From Adineta ricciae (lineage: Eukaryota > Rotifera > Eurotatoria > Adinetida > Adinetidae), in NCBI GenBank assembly GCA_905250025.1, contig CAJNOJ010000275.1, positions 1 to 64,000 on the forward strand: DNA of 64,000 nt. Direction: 5' to 3'. The notes under the pieces are model-generated. The model ran no database searches. It saw nothing but the letters and a program-made list of their open reading frames with translations, and was not told the origin of the DNA. Position numbers and translations under genes: made by a program. Position 1 is the first letter of the stretch. Every line of letters starts with the position of its first letter. Shown in pieces: positions 10,484-23,396 of the stretch.

Positions 10484-11766
10484 TCATCCAGTATATCTCG
10501 CAGCTGCATAGCTTGACATTGTGTACGATTGTTGACCATTTGTCGTGCAACTAGGACCAACCGACGGATAGTTCGAAGGTCCAAAACAGCCAGTAATGTA
10601 TGGATATTTTGTTGTGGCAAAATAAGCATAGTCACCACTGCTATCATAGAACATTCCATTGCAAATATCGAAACCGGTGGTAACTAATTTACCGCCGTTA
10701 AGGTATGGTCCATAGATGACATGGCCATCTTTGGCAATACCGATAACAGTTAGCTTTTTGGCTGATGAAGGCCATGTCGAAGTGATCCAACCAGCGACAT
10801 TTGTTGAACATCCATTTGACGTACTACAGAGCGAAATGTTGCCTGTTGGAGGTGAGACAGAGCATCCACTAGCAGCATGGTAGTGATACACACCACTCGT
10901 CTGAGGATGTGCCAAACAGCTATCGACTGATTCTGCGCTATAGCCACCTGATGGATAGAATGGATCAACCATATTGGCGCTGTTGACATTGAGAATGGCT
11001 ACATTATCAATACTTACTCCAACTAAGGTATCCAGAGAAGTTGTCGAGTAGGTAACTAAATTTGACCATGACGGAGCTGAGCTTTGACTTGTAATGTTAC
11101 AGGATATAGCGTCCAGTTGTGTCTGAGTGGTTGGCGTGAGTATTGGTGAATTAACGCTAACTGTCGGATTGAAGTTGACTGCGAAATCGACATTTTGTTC
11201 CGAAATAGAAACAGATGATGGAACATCGATGCATCTTCCAGGTAGACCGTTGGATTGCACTCGAATACGAACAGTTGTTCCATCAATGCATGTCACAGCC
11301 AGTTTGCGTTGCCAAGTACATATTCCATTTACCATGGAACCTGGGCATGAAGTTGATCCTAGTTGTGAACATGTCACAGTGACACCTGTTGTTGTTGTAA
11401 TGTTTGAAACTGGCCCAGTGACTGTTGTTGCGAATTTAGACGCCACTGCCAGGCACTTCTGATACGCTAAAAAGTAAATTGAATTATATAAAAATCACTG
11501 ATGGAGATAAAGTAAAAGCTTTGTAATTATGATACCATTCAGAGTAAACAATGATGAAGAAAGTTTTATCATCAACTGAAATACCATGAATAGGCGCTTA
11601 TAAGCAATTCTTCAAGAGAAAAACATGGAATGCATGTCATACTTGTCACTGAAGTACTTTGATCGGGTATATAAACCGATATAAGACTTAGAACAATTGC
11701 TGCTGAAATAGCCAACATGGCAGCGACGATTGCGACAATCGCGATGGCAATTTTCCCCACAACCAT
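10484..11766 (-). CDS. Membrane-anchored YHYH-domain protein
   Basis: Two exons: 11643-11766 and 10484-11466, with a 175-bp GT..AG intron, giving 368 aa in one frame. Exon 1 starts at ATG 11766 and encodes a long Ala/Ile/Val-rich hydrophobic segment (residues about 5-32), best read as a type II membrane anchor or uncleaved signal. The remainder is Ser/Thr/Cys-rich and extracellular in character, with the YHYH signature GVYHYHAASGC followed by IGIAKDGHVIYGPY and an ICNGMFY block, as in YHYH-domain proteins of bacteria, algae and some animals. No enzymatic activity is established for this domain. The many cysteines suggest disulfide bonds. The intron shows the gene is adapted to this genome even if the domain came from outside animals. 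Confidence 0.85.
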
Positions 11767-14176
11767 TGATTCTATGAAATTCAGGAATCGGAAAGTAACT
11801 AGAATAAAAAGAACAATTGAAGATTTTGTTTAGTAAGTAAAAATTTATGGAGATGGTGGACATCATTTTGTGATGATTGCCTGCCGAAAGAAACGTTTTC
11901 AATATGAGAAAATAGAACAAGTATTTATAGTGAACGACATGTGAGGCTATGCTACAGATAATTAGATGCACACTAAATCATGTACTTTTTAATGCAAAGC
12001 ATCATGGTTTTTTTGGCAAGATTGCTCAAAACACTTGTCATTACCGTCGCACGTCATTGATTAATTTTCCTTTTTTTTTCGCTTCATGTGCAATTACATA
12101 GTTTGATGACCTGGGTCAATTTCAAGTGTAAACAATGTATGTAGGGAAGGAGAACGATACCTAAGTAGTATTCAAAACACCAACAGCAAAGTGTAAACAA
12201 GAAGCGTAGGTTGTTATCATATCAAATGTGACTCAAAAACAAGAAAGCGAAGGTAAATCATGGTCACAGAAATATAGCATCAATCGAAACATTGATTATC
12301 TCTCTTATTTTCAGTTAGCAAATGAAGAGTCATGTGCGTTATATGCCACACACTTTTTCCATGAAAAACGAATAATCTGTTGTAAAGATTTGATAAACAT
12401 TTTTGTGTGTGTGGAACATATCATCCTTCTTTTATGAAGTCATCTTGTTATGTATAAAAAAATCATATTTTCTCAGGTGCACAAGAATATAAATCGACGA
12501 AATGACATATTCATAGCTTCTCCGTGACGATTAGAGATGTATACACGCATGAGGCAAGACTAGCCTCCTGCTAATGTATTTTAAATTAGAATTTTGTCAA
12601 ATAATAGTTGAAATTTTGCATTATATGTCAAATATCGCGTATTTCTCTCGTCACATTGTAAGAATGAATAAATCAGCTGATCGATAAGTATTATTACAGA
12701 ATATATGATTACTCGCATGTAGAACAAGCACAACACGAAATATTACAGTATTGATTTTTCTTTTCTTATGTCTCCCATAGATATTTATTTTCAATCGTTT
12801 TTTGCAGACGACAGTCATCGCATTTGCTGCCGTTTTTTAGGAAAAAAGAAAATTTTTCAAAGTCTTCTTTTGCTAATGACCTTCAGTTCCATAGAAAAAA
12901 ACCCTGATGAGAACTGGTTCTCTTTCTTTCCATTATTGTCGCATACTCAATGTCAATTTCTTGAATTTGTCGCTCCTCTTCCTATAATAATAACAACTTC
13001 AGCGTTCTTTTTTTAGTTTCTATGCCTGCGAAGGTTACACGTTTCTTTTTTCTCGTCTTTTTCTTTTTCTTTTAAGTAAATAAAATTCTGCGCGTTGCCG
13101 TTTATTCAAACGAATGAGATTAACAATTTAGACAGTGCTTTCCTCCATGCGGATGAATATTTTCAGACTTCGCTGCACAATCGCATCAATTATCACGCAA
13201 CAAAATCTTTTCCGTGACTGTTTCGTGTGCAAATTCAAGTATTTTTCTTCCATTAGCTGAAACTAATCTTTGCCATGTGGTACGTATAAAACACACGTTT
13301 TGTCAGAAGTGAAAGATAAGCAGAAATTCGATGTCCTACATTTATGGTTACCAGTACTTCAATGTATAATGATAGAAAAAATGAAACTAGTAACAAAGGA
13401 CAAGGTGAAATTGATTAAATCATATTGTTGACATAAGAATGATAAAACAAGCGAGAGTTAATAAACACAATCAATAAACATTGTCTTTTTCCTCCTGAAT
13501 GCAGAATGCGTGTAACTTTTCAATGATTTATACTGTGTGACAAAGAAAAGTCGATAGAAATTCATTAAGCGTGAGTTAATTAGGTTTTTCTTTTCCGTAG
13601 AAGTCATTCATTAGAATAGAAAAGCAAATATATGTCGCAATGGTTATGTGAAAGTAAGTTACATTGAAAAGTTGTGATAATCAATCGTTTATCGGACTTC
13701 TTAAGAAGATATTTGAGGATTGATGTCGATTTTTCTATTTGCACATGAGAAAAAATTTAAGTTTTACGAGTCTTTTATTGTTTTCATCAATCGTTTTTAA
13801 CCTGATCTAATTGTGTAATAGTCAATGCAAAAAAGAAGAGGTATTATTCATAAAGAACACAGTGCATAGACTATAAATTTGAATACAGGAAAGAGCAGCT
13901 TATTTTCTTTGAATACTCGGCATTACTACAGATATTCGATCGATCATAGTCAAAGAACATGTTCCAACTTTTCTCTTTTTAATTTCTACTCCATCATAAA
14001 AACGATTTTACGTAAAAGAATGCAAAAACATGCACGTGCAGCATATAAAAAAAGAAATGTGGTGAATTGAAGCATGACGGTTATGTCTCATTGCCTTCAC
14101 CCATATGGTCTTTTGTAACATTTCCTCAAGTAGATGTAATACAGTTCAAGTCGTGTTCACTTTTATTTGTAGATCG
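11767..14176. other. Intergenic, nothing recognised
   Basis: About 2.4 kb of AT-rich DNA between the divergently arranged YHYH and galactosyltransferase genes. Promoters of both should lie here. Open frames of 60-80 codons at 12228-12437, 12768-13016 and 13879-14070 are rich in Phe/Ser/Lys as expected for random AT-rich sequence and I do not call them. Several poly-T/poly-A runs are present (for example near 12067-12080). Confidence 0.55.
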
Positions 14177-15640
14177 ATGATTTCTTCTCGGAAGTTTACT
14201 CGCTTGAAGACCAGCGAAAACTTGCCGGTGCTTGTTCTGGCAGTTAGTGTTATTATAGTTATTCAGTTATGTAATATGCACGATGAGAAAACGGCGAATC
14301 AATATATAATCAAAGATAATGGGAAAAAAAGTTCGGGATCATGTGAATTGTATCCATCGACACTTTTAAGTATAATGGAGAATCCGTTGTTCTCATTCGT
14401 TATTGTGTGTTTTTATTTTTCATTTAAGATAATGTTCCAATCGATATGTCATCGGAATTAACGTGGACAGATGTGGAAAAAGAAGTAAAAAATGTCGAAA
14501 AAGGTACGAATTCTAAAAGTCGATTATGCTCTGTTTGTAAAATAGTTTTTAGGCGGTATTTACACTCCAAGTGATTGTACTAGTCGGCAGCAACTTGCCA
14601 TCATTATTCCATTTCGTTATCGCGAAAAACAACTTCAGATGCTTTTACGGCATCTTCATCCATTTTTACAGCGGCAAAAGCGAGCTTATCGAGTGTTCGT
14701 TGTTGAACAGGTTGATTTTGAACATTCCAAATCGAAATAAACTGTTGTTATCTTATGAATTTAGTATGGCAATGGCACTTTTAATAAGGGTTTAATTATG
14801 AACGTGGCATTTAATCATGCATCAAAAATAATTTCACCTCTGTTTGATTGTTTCATCTTTCACGATGTTGATCTCATACCAGAAAATGATTATAATGTTT
14901 ACGAATGTGAACAACAGGGGCCGCGGCATTTAGCACCGGCCGTTGATGAATTACGTTACTTGTTAGTTGAACCTGCATAAGAATTGAAATCTATGAATCT
15001 TCGATGGTGTTTTTGTTTAGTTTAATGTACAACGATTTGATCGGTGGCGTCCTCGCCTTGACTAAGGAACAGTTCTTCAAAGCAAACGGGTGGTCAAACT
15101 TGTATTGGGGTTGGGGTGTAAGTTGATTATATTTTATAGTTCGCAATATCAATTTGCCTTCTTTTTCACAACATAGTTCGAAGATGATGGTAAGTTGAAA
15201 TATAACAAATGCTTCTAATTCGATTTCTATTCATTTTAGACATGAATCATAGGTTTGTATATGACGATTCTGTCTCCGTTTACGTTTCTTTGAGTCATTT
15301 AAATTAGATTACGCCATGCAGGATATCGTATGAGTCGACCACCGAATCGTATTGGTCGTTATAAAATGATTCGTCATAAAAAGCAAACACCTGCAACAAA
15401 CCGGTACTTAGCTACCCCGAATCTCTCTGCTGAATAGTACTCATTTTAATTTTTAGCTATGGTACACTAAGTAAATGGCTCCGATATTCTTACGACGGCG
15501 TTCGACAACTCAGCGTTTTAGATTATTCTGTTGCTAGCGTTGAAACACGTCCGTTGTACACTCATATCTTAGTCAATTTTACTCGTTCGGCGACGAAAAC
15601 GATTGATCATCTGTTAGAAGATATTCCAAATGCTAAATAA
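14177..15640 (+). CDS. Beta-1,4-galactosyltransferase family protein (type II Golgi membrane enzyme)
   Basis: Nine exons can be placed with GT..AG introns of 49-59 bp and consistent phase: 14177-14369, 14429-14503, 14553-14710, 14765-14961, 15021-15117, 15177-15189, 15240-15252, 15308-15403, 15457-15640; total 341 aa. Start ATG 14177 is followed by a short basic tail and a hydrophobic anchor (VLVLAVSVIIVIQL). Family marks are in order: LTWTDVEKE, GGIYTPSDC, IIPFRYREKQL, the metal-binding DVD in FHDVDLIPE, GGVLALTKEQF, and WGWGFEDDD, which binds the acceptor sugar. The enzyme would transfer galactose (or GalNAc) from the UDP-sugar to terminal GlcNAc in the Golgi lumen; which donor and acceptor is not decidable from sequence. 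Length is normal for the family. Two exons are only 13 nt long. The exon 1/2 junction is the least certain. Confidence 0.92.
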
Positions 15641-15710
15641 AAATGTTGCAGATATTTTTGATAAATGCGTTTCAGTTTATCTCTGTTCATTATCATAAAC
15701 CATTTTGTAG

Positions 15711-16439
15711 ATGATAATAAACCGGCAATTTATATCATCCGTCTTCTTCCATTTAGCTTTACAATTAATATTAACTGCGCTCTCCTCCATTCATTGGTCG
15801 TTACTCTGCATAATACTTATTACTTATTCCATTGGATTATATAGGCAATATAAAGATTCACGAAAATCTTCTCGTCTTTGTTATCATTACATTTCCACGA
15901 TTGTTTTCACGATTATTCATTTTATCTTCGTACTTGCTTATAATAAAATTCTTCCGTGGGAAATAGGTCTAGTCGTTTTATTTCTTCTTCTTATTCTTCA
16001 TTACGCACGGCGATTAGGCGCATCTCTGTTCAAATCGGATCTAACATGGTAAGTCTACTAGATTCTTTCACATCTATACTAAATTTTATTGATAGGTTAC
16101 CGATCGGTATTCACCCAGAACACAATCCGAATGCGTCATCCATCGTTGTTACTAAATTTCTTATTTCCAGTTTACTTCTCTTTGGATATACATGTCAGTT
16201 ATGTTTAACAACAGTTTGTACACCATCAATTTACTTCAACTGGTTTCTCATCGTCACCGATTGTCGGTACACTTATACAAATCTGCTGTAAGTGATGTTT
16301 GCTGAATTGTTTTGAAAAAAAATGGTCATATGTGATGTTTCATAGTTCGAGTTATACATTCGCCGGTGGAATTCTTGTGCTGTTAACATGGACGATTATC
16401 TTGGTTTTGCATATAATTCTACAAAAAATACGACCTTAA
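15711..16439 (+). CDS. Multi-pass membrane protein of unknown function
   Basis: Three exons (15711-16048, 16096-16287, 16346-16439) joined by introns of 47 and 58 bp give 207 aa in one frame. The ATG at 15711 is only 70 bp after the galactosyltransferase stop. The protein is very hydrophobic with about six potential membrane helices, for example LALQLILTALSSIHWSLL, IVFTIIHFIFVLAY, LVVLFLLLILHY, FLISSLLLFGYTCQL and GGILVLLTWTIILVLHIIL; a polar loop YRQYKDSRKSSR lies between the first pairs. I do not recognise the family. The spliced frame, hydrophobic periodicity and ordinary splice sites support a real gene. Confidence 0.7.
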
Positions 16440-16862
16440 ACGTGTATGAAAAGCGAACGCAAAGAAAATTTCTATTCATAAAGTCTGCACATCGCTGTGA
16501 AATACAACGAATCATATAAGATAGAAAACCGGAAATGATAGATCAATGTTTTTCGAATAAAAATTCTAATCTTCTAAAAGAAACATACTTTTTCAATTTC
16601 GAAAAATATTAGTCTCAATATTGAATCTTGAAGAATGGTTCGATAAATAATGTACATTCTTCATCGTTAGAGTAATCTATCGACATCGAACGTGATACTA
16701 TGTTTCGAAATAAACACAATCGAAAATAATGATTCATTGAAAACCTATTCGTTTATAAAAAGCTGTGAATTTGCCCGCTACTTTGTTGCTCATTTTCGAT
16801 CTTGTCTGTCAAAACTATTTATTTTTCACTTCAGCCTTTCCTCACGTGTGTACTGTTCACGG

Positions 16863-17882
16863 ATGTGGAAGACTCGATTTGAAATGAGCACAAAGAACAA
16901 CTCGAACTTCGATCGTCATCGAACTCTTCTCTCTTCACCCTCACAACTATCACCAACAGTACCGCGTGTTCGGGAAGATTCTCCAAGCGCTATTCAACGG
17001 CCATCATCATCATCGATACCGAACCTCGAAAGTCTCATTGAAGAAGAAGAAATTGATCATCCATGTTCAAAGTTCGTCACAAAAACTTTACTACCGAAAC
17101 AATCGACTTATCAACCAATGAACAAACATCGATTCAATCTCCCAACAATTATTGAATCTCAGGAAATGCTCAATGAAAGTACGATATCCAACACCAATGC
17201 TTTCACCGATGAGAAACATGAGACGTATACAGTACAAGCAACCAGTACGAATCTATCGAATGGATTTACAATTAATCACTTATTTGAATCGAATCGACAA
17301 AGGAAAGTATGTGAAATCATGTTTGCTTTTGCTTGTCAATTAACAAAATAAGCGGAAAAGACGTTTTTTTTTTATTACATGTGTCGTTTATTTGGATCAT
17401 CTTCCATTTAGTCAATATCTGTGGAAACAGATGTCGATGAAAATGGTTTTGTTATTCCAACAACATTTAAAGATATTAGTGCATTTTTTGAAAATAAAAC
17501 ATCTCGAGTTCATCCAACTGATCGAAAGAAAATCGTTCGTGCTAGACGATCGTTGACATTCAATACATATACACAGAATGCAAATCTGTCAAAAACCAAT
17601 ATAATCTCGTCCATTGATGAAGAATCATCGATTTTTCATCGACAGATTAAACGAATCAAAAGAATACATATGACTGAATCTGACAAAGCCTTTAACATAA
17701 CAAGATACTGGTTTTCTCTCTTACTACTCACTAATCTTCTCATAGGATCGATTTATATATGTCATGTAATATCTACTTCTCAACAGGCGACTCCTAACAA
17801 TGAGAATAATCAATCCAAACATTCATCTTGCTCAACCGTCGAATGGATGATTAAATTTATCGGACAATCATTCTTTCGATGA
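16863..17882 (+). CDS. Ser-rich protein with one C-terminal membrane helix, unknown function
   Basis: Two exons, about 16863-17306 and 17412-17882, joined in phase across a 105-bp intron (GTATGT donor, TTTAG acceptor). In-frame ATGs at 16863 and 16884 give 304 or 297 aa; the choice is open. The N-terminal two thirds is polar, Ser/Pro-rich and probably disordered (QLSPTVPRVREDSPS, SSSSIPNLESLIEEEE). A basic block (HPTDRKKIVRARRS) precedes a single strong hydrophobic helix (FSLLLLTNLLIGSIYICHVI), leaving about 40 residues beyond it. This layout suits a protein facing the cytosol or nucleoplasm and fixed to ER or nuclear envelope. No family recognised. Confidence 0.6.
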
Positions 17883-18206
17883 ATCTTTTGGTTTATTCCA
17901 CTATTCTTTGTTATTACAGTCTATTCATATATGAGATAAAAATCTGATGGTATGCAGGAAGAAGATAATTTTATAATGAATAACAGTACATCTGACTACA
18001 CACAAAAAGAAACCACACACATTGTCTAATATCGATAGGAATGTCGAGGATAGAGCAGATCTTGAAAGAGTTTCGAATCGATGGTTGCTACAAAAGGAAG
18101 AGAAATGATCAAAATAATAAAATGGAAATGAACATACGTGAACTTGTCCTTTTTCGTTTCACTGGTGATGTATTCAATGGTTTTTGTTTAGATGGACATC
18201 CAAGAA
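17883..18206. other. Intergenic between convergent genes
   Basis: Short gap between the stop of the plus-strand membrane protein and the apparent stop of the minus-strand LAS1-like gene. A minus-strand stretch encoding PVKRKRTSSR near 18130-18165 could be an additional terminal exon of the LAS1-like gene, but no splice pair could be settled. Confidence 0.4.
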
Positions 18207-20082
18207 CTACAAGGAGAAGAAGATGTCAATGCACATGACGGAAAATGATCTCAGTTTACAATTTCGGTCTGATTTTGAAAGATCAATATTCATTTCGAGG
18301 TTTTGCTCATCTTCACTATCGACTAATCCAGCTGGCACTTCAGCTAATTTTGTACCTAGAAAAAGACTTTGTTCTACAGAAAATATTTCGACAATTTGCA
18401 TCATTTTACGTTTTCTGAACAGGTTTAACTCCTCTTGATACAATCGATCTCGTGGAAAAGATTCTATAGACGATGACGTCGTGATCTGATTATCATCAAT
18501 ATTCTCAAATGGATTTGCAAACATGGATATCGTACGAAGAAGCGCGTCACGTTTGTCTTCACTGATAACAGCTTTGCGAGTTCCATTATGGTTATCAGCC
18601 ATACGAATAACCATTTGAGAAAGAGAATCAGCAAACCATGGTTGAAGAATACGAGCCAAACGTAGAAAGATTGCACAAAGATCAAGCTTCGCTGCTGATT
18701 GATCAATTAAATAGAATATCCAGCCGATTCGTTGTTGATCAATGATGGAATAATCATTCGACGGCAAACGATAATAATCGCTGATGAATATCAAGATTTT
18801 ATCGATAATAATCAAAATGAGACTAGTATCATTCGAAATTAAATGAAGAATCGGCTTCCAGAATTGAGTAACACACGCCGGAAGAAGATCAGATGAATCT
18901 TCAATGAAACAAAACAGTCAGATATGTTGTTACTCAACAATCAATTACTCACCAGAATCATAGCCAAGCCGTTTTAGTTGGTTAGGCACCATGATAAAAT
19001 GTCCGCATAGAACAAAAGTTTCTGCCATTATCTCTCTGAAACAAATTCTCAATACATTCGAATTTTTCCAAAAAAAGGAATTCTCACTTTCCATTACACA
19101 TTTGCAAGGCTTTACGAATCTCTTCCACGCGTTCGTCAACAATTCGTAATCGTTTTTTGCTTCGTTTTGTCAAAAACTAAATAAAGTATTTCTTAGAATA
19201 ATTCTAACAACAAAATACCCGAACATACATTCAAACGTGCTTCGACAAAAGCTTGAACTGTTTCTTGAGCAATAATTCCTAACAATTCACTATAGGAACC
19301 CTGACTGAATAACGCCATTGTTTCAACCAATTCATCCAAGCAGTTTTTCTGAAAATATCTCAAATAGATTTTCATTTTCTATATCAATTTCGATCGTTTA
19401 CTCGAAGCCATTGTTTGCTAAAATCCACTGCTGCAAGCAAATCGTTCAATGATGGTAATTCATGATGATGGGCAATATCATGACGTAAACTGATAATATT
19501 ACCGGGTAAATCCACCTAAAACCCATATACGATCAAATCACGAGAAAACATTGAAAAAGGCGGTTTTACCTGTTTAGCAATATTTCGATATGAAAGACGA
19601 GAATGATGTACGCGATAAGGTACACTAACAGCATCGACGAATCTATAATAAAGACCATTTTGTATGAAAAAATCGATGAAAGAGTTCGACGATGTGAACG
19701 TACTTGAGCACAGCAACAGCACAAGCGTATTGCAGCGAACTATTCTCATCGAATTTGTTCTGTTCTCGTTGTTCGGTTCGGATTATTTCTACTTTAAGGA
19801 TATGTTTTAGCGAACCAAGACCCATTGGTAATTGGCTAAGTCTAGACATACGTGAAAAACACATTCTTATTCAGATTATTCAGTAAAGAACCGACGTTTA
19901 CCTTGCTTCTAATTCATTTAGTTTATTAATTGCTTCTCGTTTATCATCAATGTCATTTGAATAAGCCAAATCGATTAAATTTCGTATCTCTTGGCTACAA
20001 CAATTCAATAAAAAGTCTTCTATCTACTCAAATGCTCTTACTCGTTCCGAAATGGAGTGACCGTTAACGTAACAGTTGACAT
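18207..20082 (-). CDS. LAS1L: LAS1-like pre-rRNA processing endonuclease
   Basis: Multi-exon gene starting at ATG 20082 (first exon 20042-20082, MSTVTLTVTPFRN) and splicing into exon 2 at 19994 (QEIRNLIDLAYSND). The Las1 signature is clear: a YACAVAVLKFVDAVS block, then YRNIAKQVDLPGNIISLRHDIAH followed by HELPSL. RHDIAH (about 19468-19485) is the HEPN nuclease motif R-phi-x-x-x-H that cuts ITS2 of the pre-rRNA, in complex with the polynucleotide kinase Grc3/NOL9 in the nucleolus. The C-terminal exon (18207 to about 18860) carries helices of the Las1 C-terminal region (RLARILQPWFADSLSQMV). Introns are short. The last dozen residues before the stop at 18207 look unlike coding sequence, so the true 3' end may be a further exon. 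About 200 bp separate its start from the ARMH3 stop on the same strand. Confidence 0.88.
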
Positions 20083-20280
20083 CTATAATAATAGTCATCA
20101 TAAAGACTTCGTATATACAGGTAAAATTTGCTATTTTGTTTGGAAATGAAGAGAAGATAAGAGAAGACAAAAAAAAAGAGCGAACGAAGTCTGAAAATGT
20201 TTAGTGACTATCACAGAAACATTCAACATGAAAGGAAATATATAAGTCACTAGTTGAGAGTCAAATGCTAATTGATCGAT

Positions 20281-23200
20281 TTAACTGATTGTTGGAACTT
20301 CATTGAGGAGTATACTCGACAGTTGAACTGTACTATTGGTGTCCAGTGAGTATTGACGACGATAGTTGCCGATTATATTGCGTGTCTATGGAAGAGAATC
20401 AATGAGGATGGTTCCGAAGAAAATCACTCTATCTATTTACGATATTGGCCAAAAACGAAGCTTCGGTGGCTTTTTCTGAATAGATATCATATTGATCGAG
20501 ATCATCATGCAGCTTCAGTGCTAATGTGTCGTAATTATTTCGAATAATTTCTAAAACCTAGAGGATCAAAAGGTGAAAGCAGCACGTTTAGTCGCCATTC
20601 AAATACTTGATTCTCTGTCAATGGATTGTTTTGATTATTTGAAATAGCTTCAATCTTTGTGTTGAAATGATGTGTGATCAATCTAATAAAGAAATGTATA
20701 GGATGTTCCCGTTGAGACACATTTATTCTTACTTAATATTTGTTAAATTCACCATCAGTTTCAACGCTGATTCTTTGAATTCATTATCATTGTTCGCATA
20801 TCGACAAGCTAAGAGAAATGTTAAACAGTCGATCGACTAGTGAACGTGAAAACTTACCAAATGCAAAGAGATTATCGAATATATGATAGCATCGTACTGT
20901 TTCATAAAAAACTTCATCGTAAGCTTCAGGAGTGCGTAGAAATGTGTCACCGAAAGTAATGAACAAGTTAAAGATATTAATGATTTTAGATGCGAGTTGG
21001 AACAAATCACGATGTTTGGCTAATTGTGACTCACAATTTTGAAGAAATTTCAAAAGAGTGATCAATGCTAAGTAGACGAGTGTTTCCGAAATGAAATCTC
21101 GAAATGATAAACTTACCATTCCACAGAGGTCGCCAGGAATATGATAATCGTGTTCGTGTACGTTTTTGAAAGGAAAGTATACGTTGAATGATTCCAATAC
21201 ATTTCCTATTGAACAGTTGAGTGTTTACTTACGTACGAGAAAACGAAACTTACGTATACAGATCATAGGGAAAATTGCGCATCATATGACTCCAGATAAA
21301 TTCCATCGTGAGATCTAATAAGGCAACGGCTAATGGGCGTGATGGAGAATTCTTCTCGTTGTTCTGTTTACGATGGCGCATAGGCTGGAAAGAGAAAGAA
21401 AAGTCAGTTTGAAACATCAGGAGATGGAAAATTTATACAGCTTTATGAAGATAAACACTGAATATAACATTTTCATCGTGCATTGTGGCATTGGCGAATT
21501 CATCTTCTGTTATACAGAGAAGAATCAAATAACATAATTTGGTTGTATTACACATATCTTCATCTGAAACGAGTGGCATGAGAAACAAAGAAGATCAATT
21601 AATAAAGTTACTTTTGGAGAACTGTTGGATAATTGAACAATATTCGAGAAATACAGAGAGAAGATTATTTGATCCAGAGAAATCATCCATATCAGAAAAA
21701 TCTGTTTGTTCTTGTGCTGCAGAGTACAAAAACAATGACATTATTAGCTTCAGGAAATAAGCAGTAATCTATTTACTCATCAATGTAGCTGGTGTAGCCA
21801 TAGCTGGTAAAGATGGCGGCAAAATATCACTGGAAGTCGGGCTTTTCGTTCCCCATGAATTAGTAGCTGTCTAGAAAAGCAAACAATCTCAGTTGTGCTT
21901 CTCAATTCTATGAAATAGTTACATGTGTCAGTGCAGAAATAAAGTTCCGATTTAAGTGAACAGCTTCATAGAATGCAAGTAGAAGACAATCATCAACTCT
22001 GCAAAAGAAAAGATTGAAAAACTACGAATAAAGGGGAAAATACTTTACTTTTTCATTCGGCGATTGCCACCAGTGGATTGAATGGCTGAACCAACCTAGA
22101 ATAAAGTATCAAAGGTTATTGACAAGAACGAATAGATTTTTCATGGAATTAGAATACAAAACTTACGAATGTTGTTAATGAACTCCACCAGGATGAGGAC
22201 TCGTTGGCTGTTCGTTCGATATCATAAGCTCTAGATAAAATCGTCATTCTTCACTTCTTTTTTCACCAACAAACAGATATCAATCATTTTACTTATTATA
22301 TTCACAAAGAGATGAGCCAATTACTTGTGCTAAACTCTACAAATCACCAGAAATATCTTTAGTTTCAAACCATTAGCTTCATCAACTTACCGTCAAGGCT
22401 ACTTCATCATCAAAAACAGAAAATCGCACAATATATGTATTAGATGTCTAATAACAAGGAAACAACATCGAAGAGAATCTTCCCAATTAGATTTTCCTTA
22501 CATCGTATTTATGATATTGTAAAAGCAACGCTAACAGAAGGCAGATATCATAGCCATGACTTGCAGGTGAGCGAATGATTAATTGTGTAATTGAATCGAA
22601 CAGATTGGCATTTGCCATCATGTAATCCATCAGCATATTTTCATTGATATTCAGCATTGTTGTACAACAAGTAAGAATGACGTCGAAGGCAGCGTTTTTC
22701 AATAAAGTACTTCCGGATAAACTGTCATCGATGAGAAATGTATGGTTAACTGATTCAACTAGAGTCTAGAGAGACAAAACATAACATTTGATGAATCAAA
22801 TCGTGTGTAGGAGGAAAGATTTACTTCGAATTTGTTTTCAACACCTTCACTACCGCAAAGAAAATCCAATGCCGGATGACCAAAACCATTCCGTTGATTG
22901 ACTCGGCTGACTGCATGTATCAGAACACAAATTGTCTACAGAGAAACACGTCAGGTCTTCTGCTGAGATCACAAGTCTTTTTACTTACATAATAAGCATT
23001 CAATTGTCGAATGCGATGTGCAGAATTAACAAAAACAAGACATTGATCAAAAATAGCATTCAATTGAGGCTAGAAAACGAATATATTCTTAACAATGATC
23101 AACCAAAATAGAATCATACTTTTAGAATGGCTGGTTTTTCAACATAATTTCGATCGAGTTCTTCTAATAGATATTTTGCATTGACTTTCAGAAGGAAGAA

Positions 23201-23396
23201 GTCATCCCAATAATGTCCATTTTCGAGCCATGGCTGATCACCCTGAGGATAACGAGTGTCTCATCATTCGACATATTAAAAAAACAAATACTAGACTTAC
23301 ACTTAAGAGAGCGTCATAGAGGACGACAATCTTCTCTTTGAAAGCTGTTTTGACCGGCCAGAATGATTTATTACCAGTATTACTATCTGCTGACAT
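20281..23396 (-). CDS. ARMH3: ARMH3 (armadillo-like helical domain protein 3, C10orf76 family)
   Basis: Start ATG 23396 ([13 protein letters not shown], then [13 protein letters not shown]) and stop TAA 20281-20283. Diagnostic blocks run in the family's order: [78 protein letters not shown] and [15 protein letters not shown], ending LNEVPTIS like the vertebrate protein. Exon joins I checked include a very short 37-nt intron at 20521-20557 and an intron at 20386-20440 before the last exon (20281-20385). Roughly 16 small exons span 3.1 kb; the rest were located by blocks rather than base by base. Vertebrate ARMH3 is a Golgi-associated partner of GBF1 and PI4KB that supports PI4P production and secretion. 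The name is by homology from motif recall. Confidence 0.9.

Noticed and set aside
11127..11462. 111-codon plus-strand frame opposite the YHYH gene
   Set aside because: Antisense to a clear coding exon, no independent support.
12228..14070. Several 60-80 codon frames in the 12-14 kb gap
   Set aside because: Low-complexity Phe/Ser/Lys composition typical of random AT-rich DNA, no splice partners.
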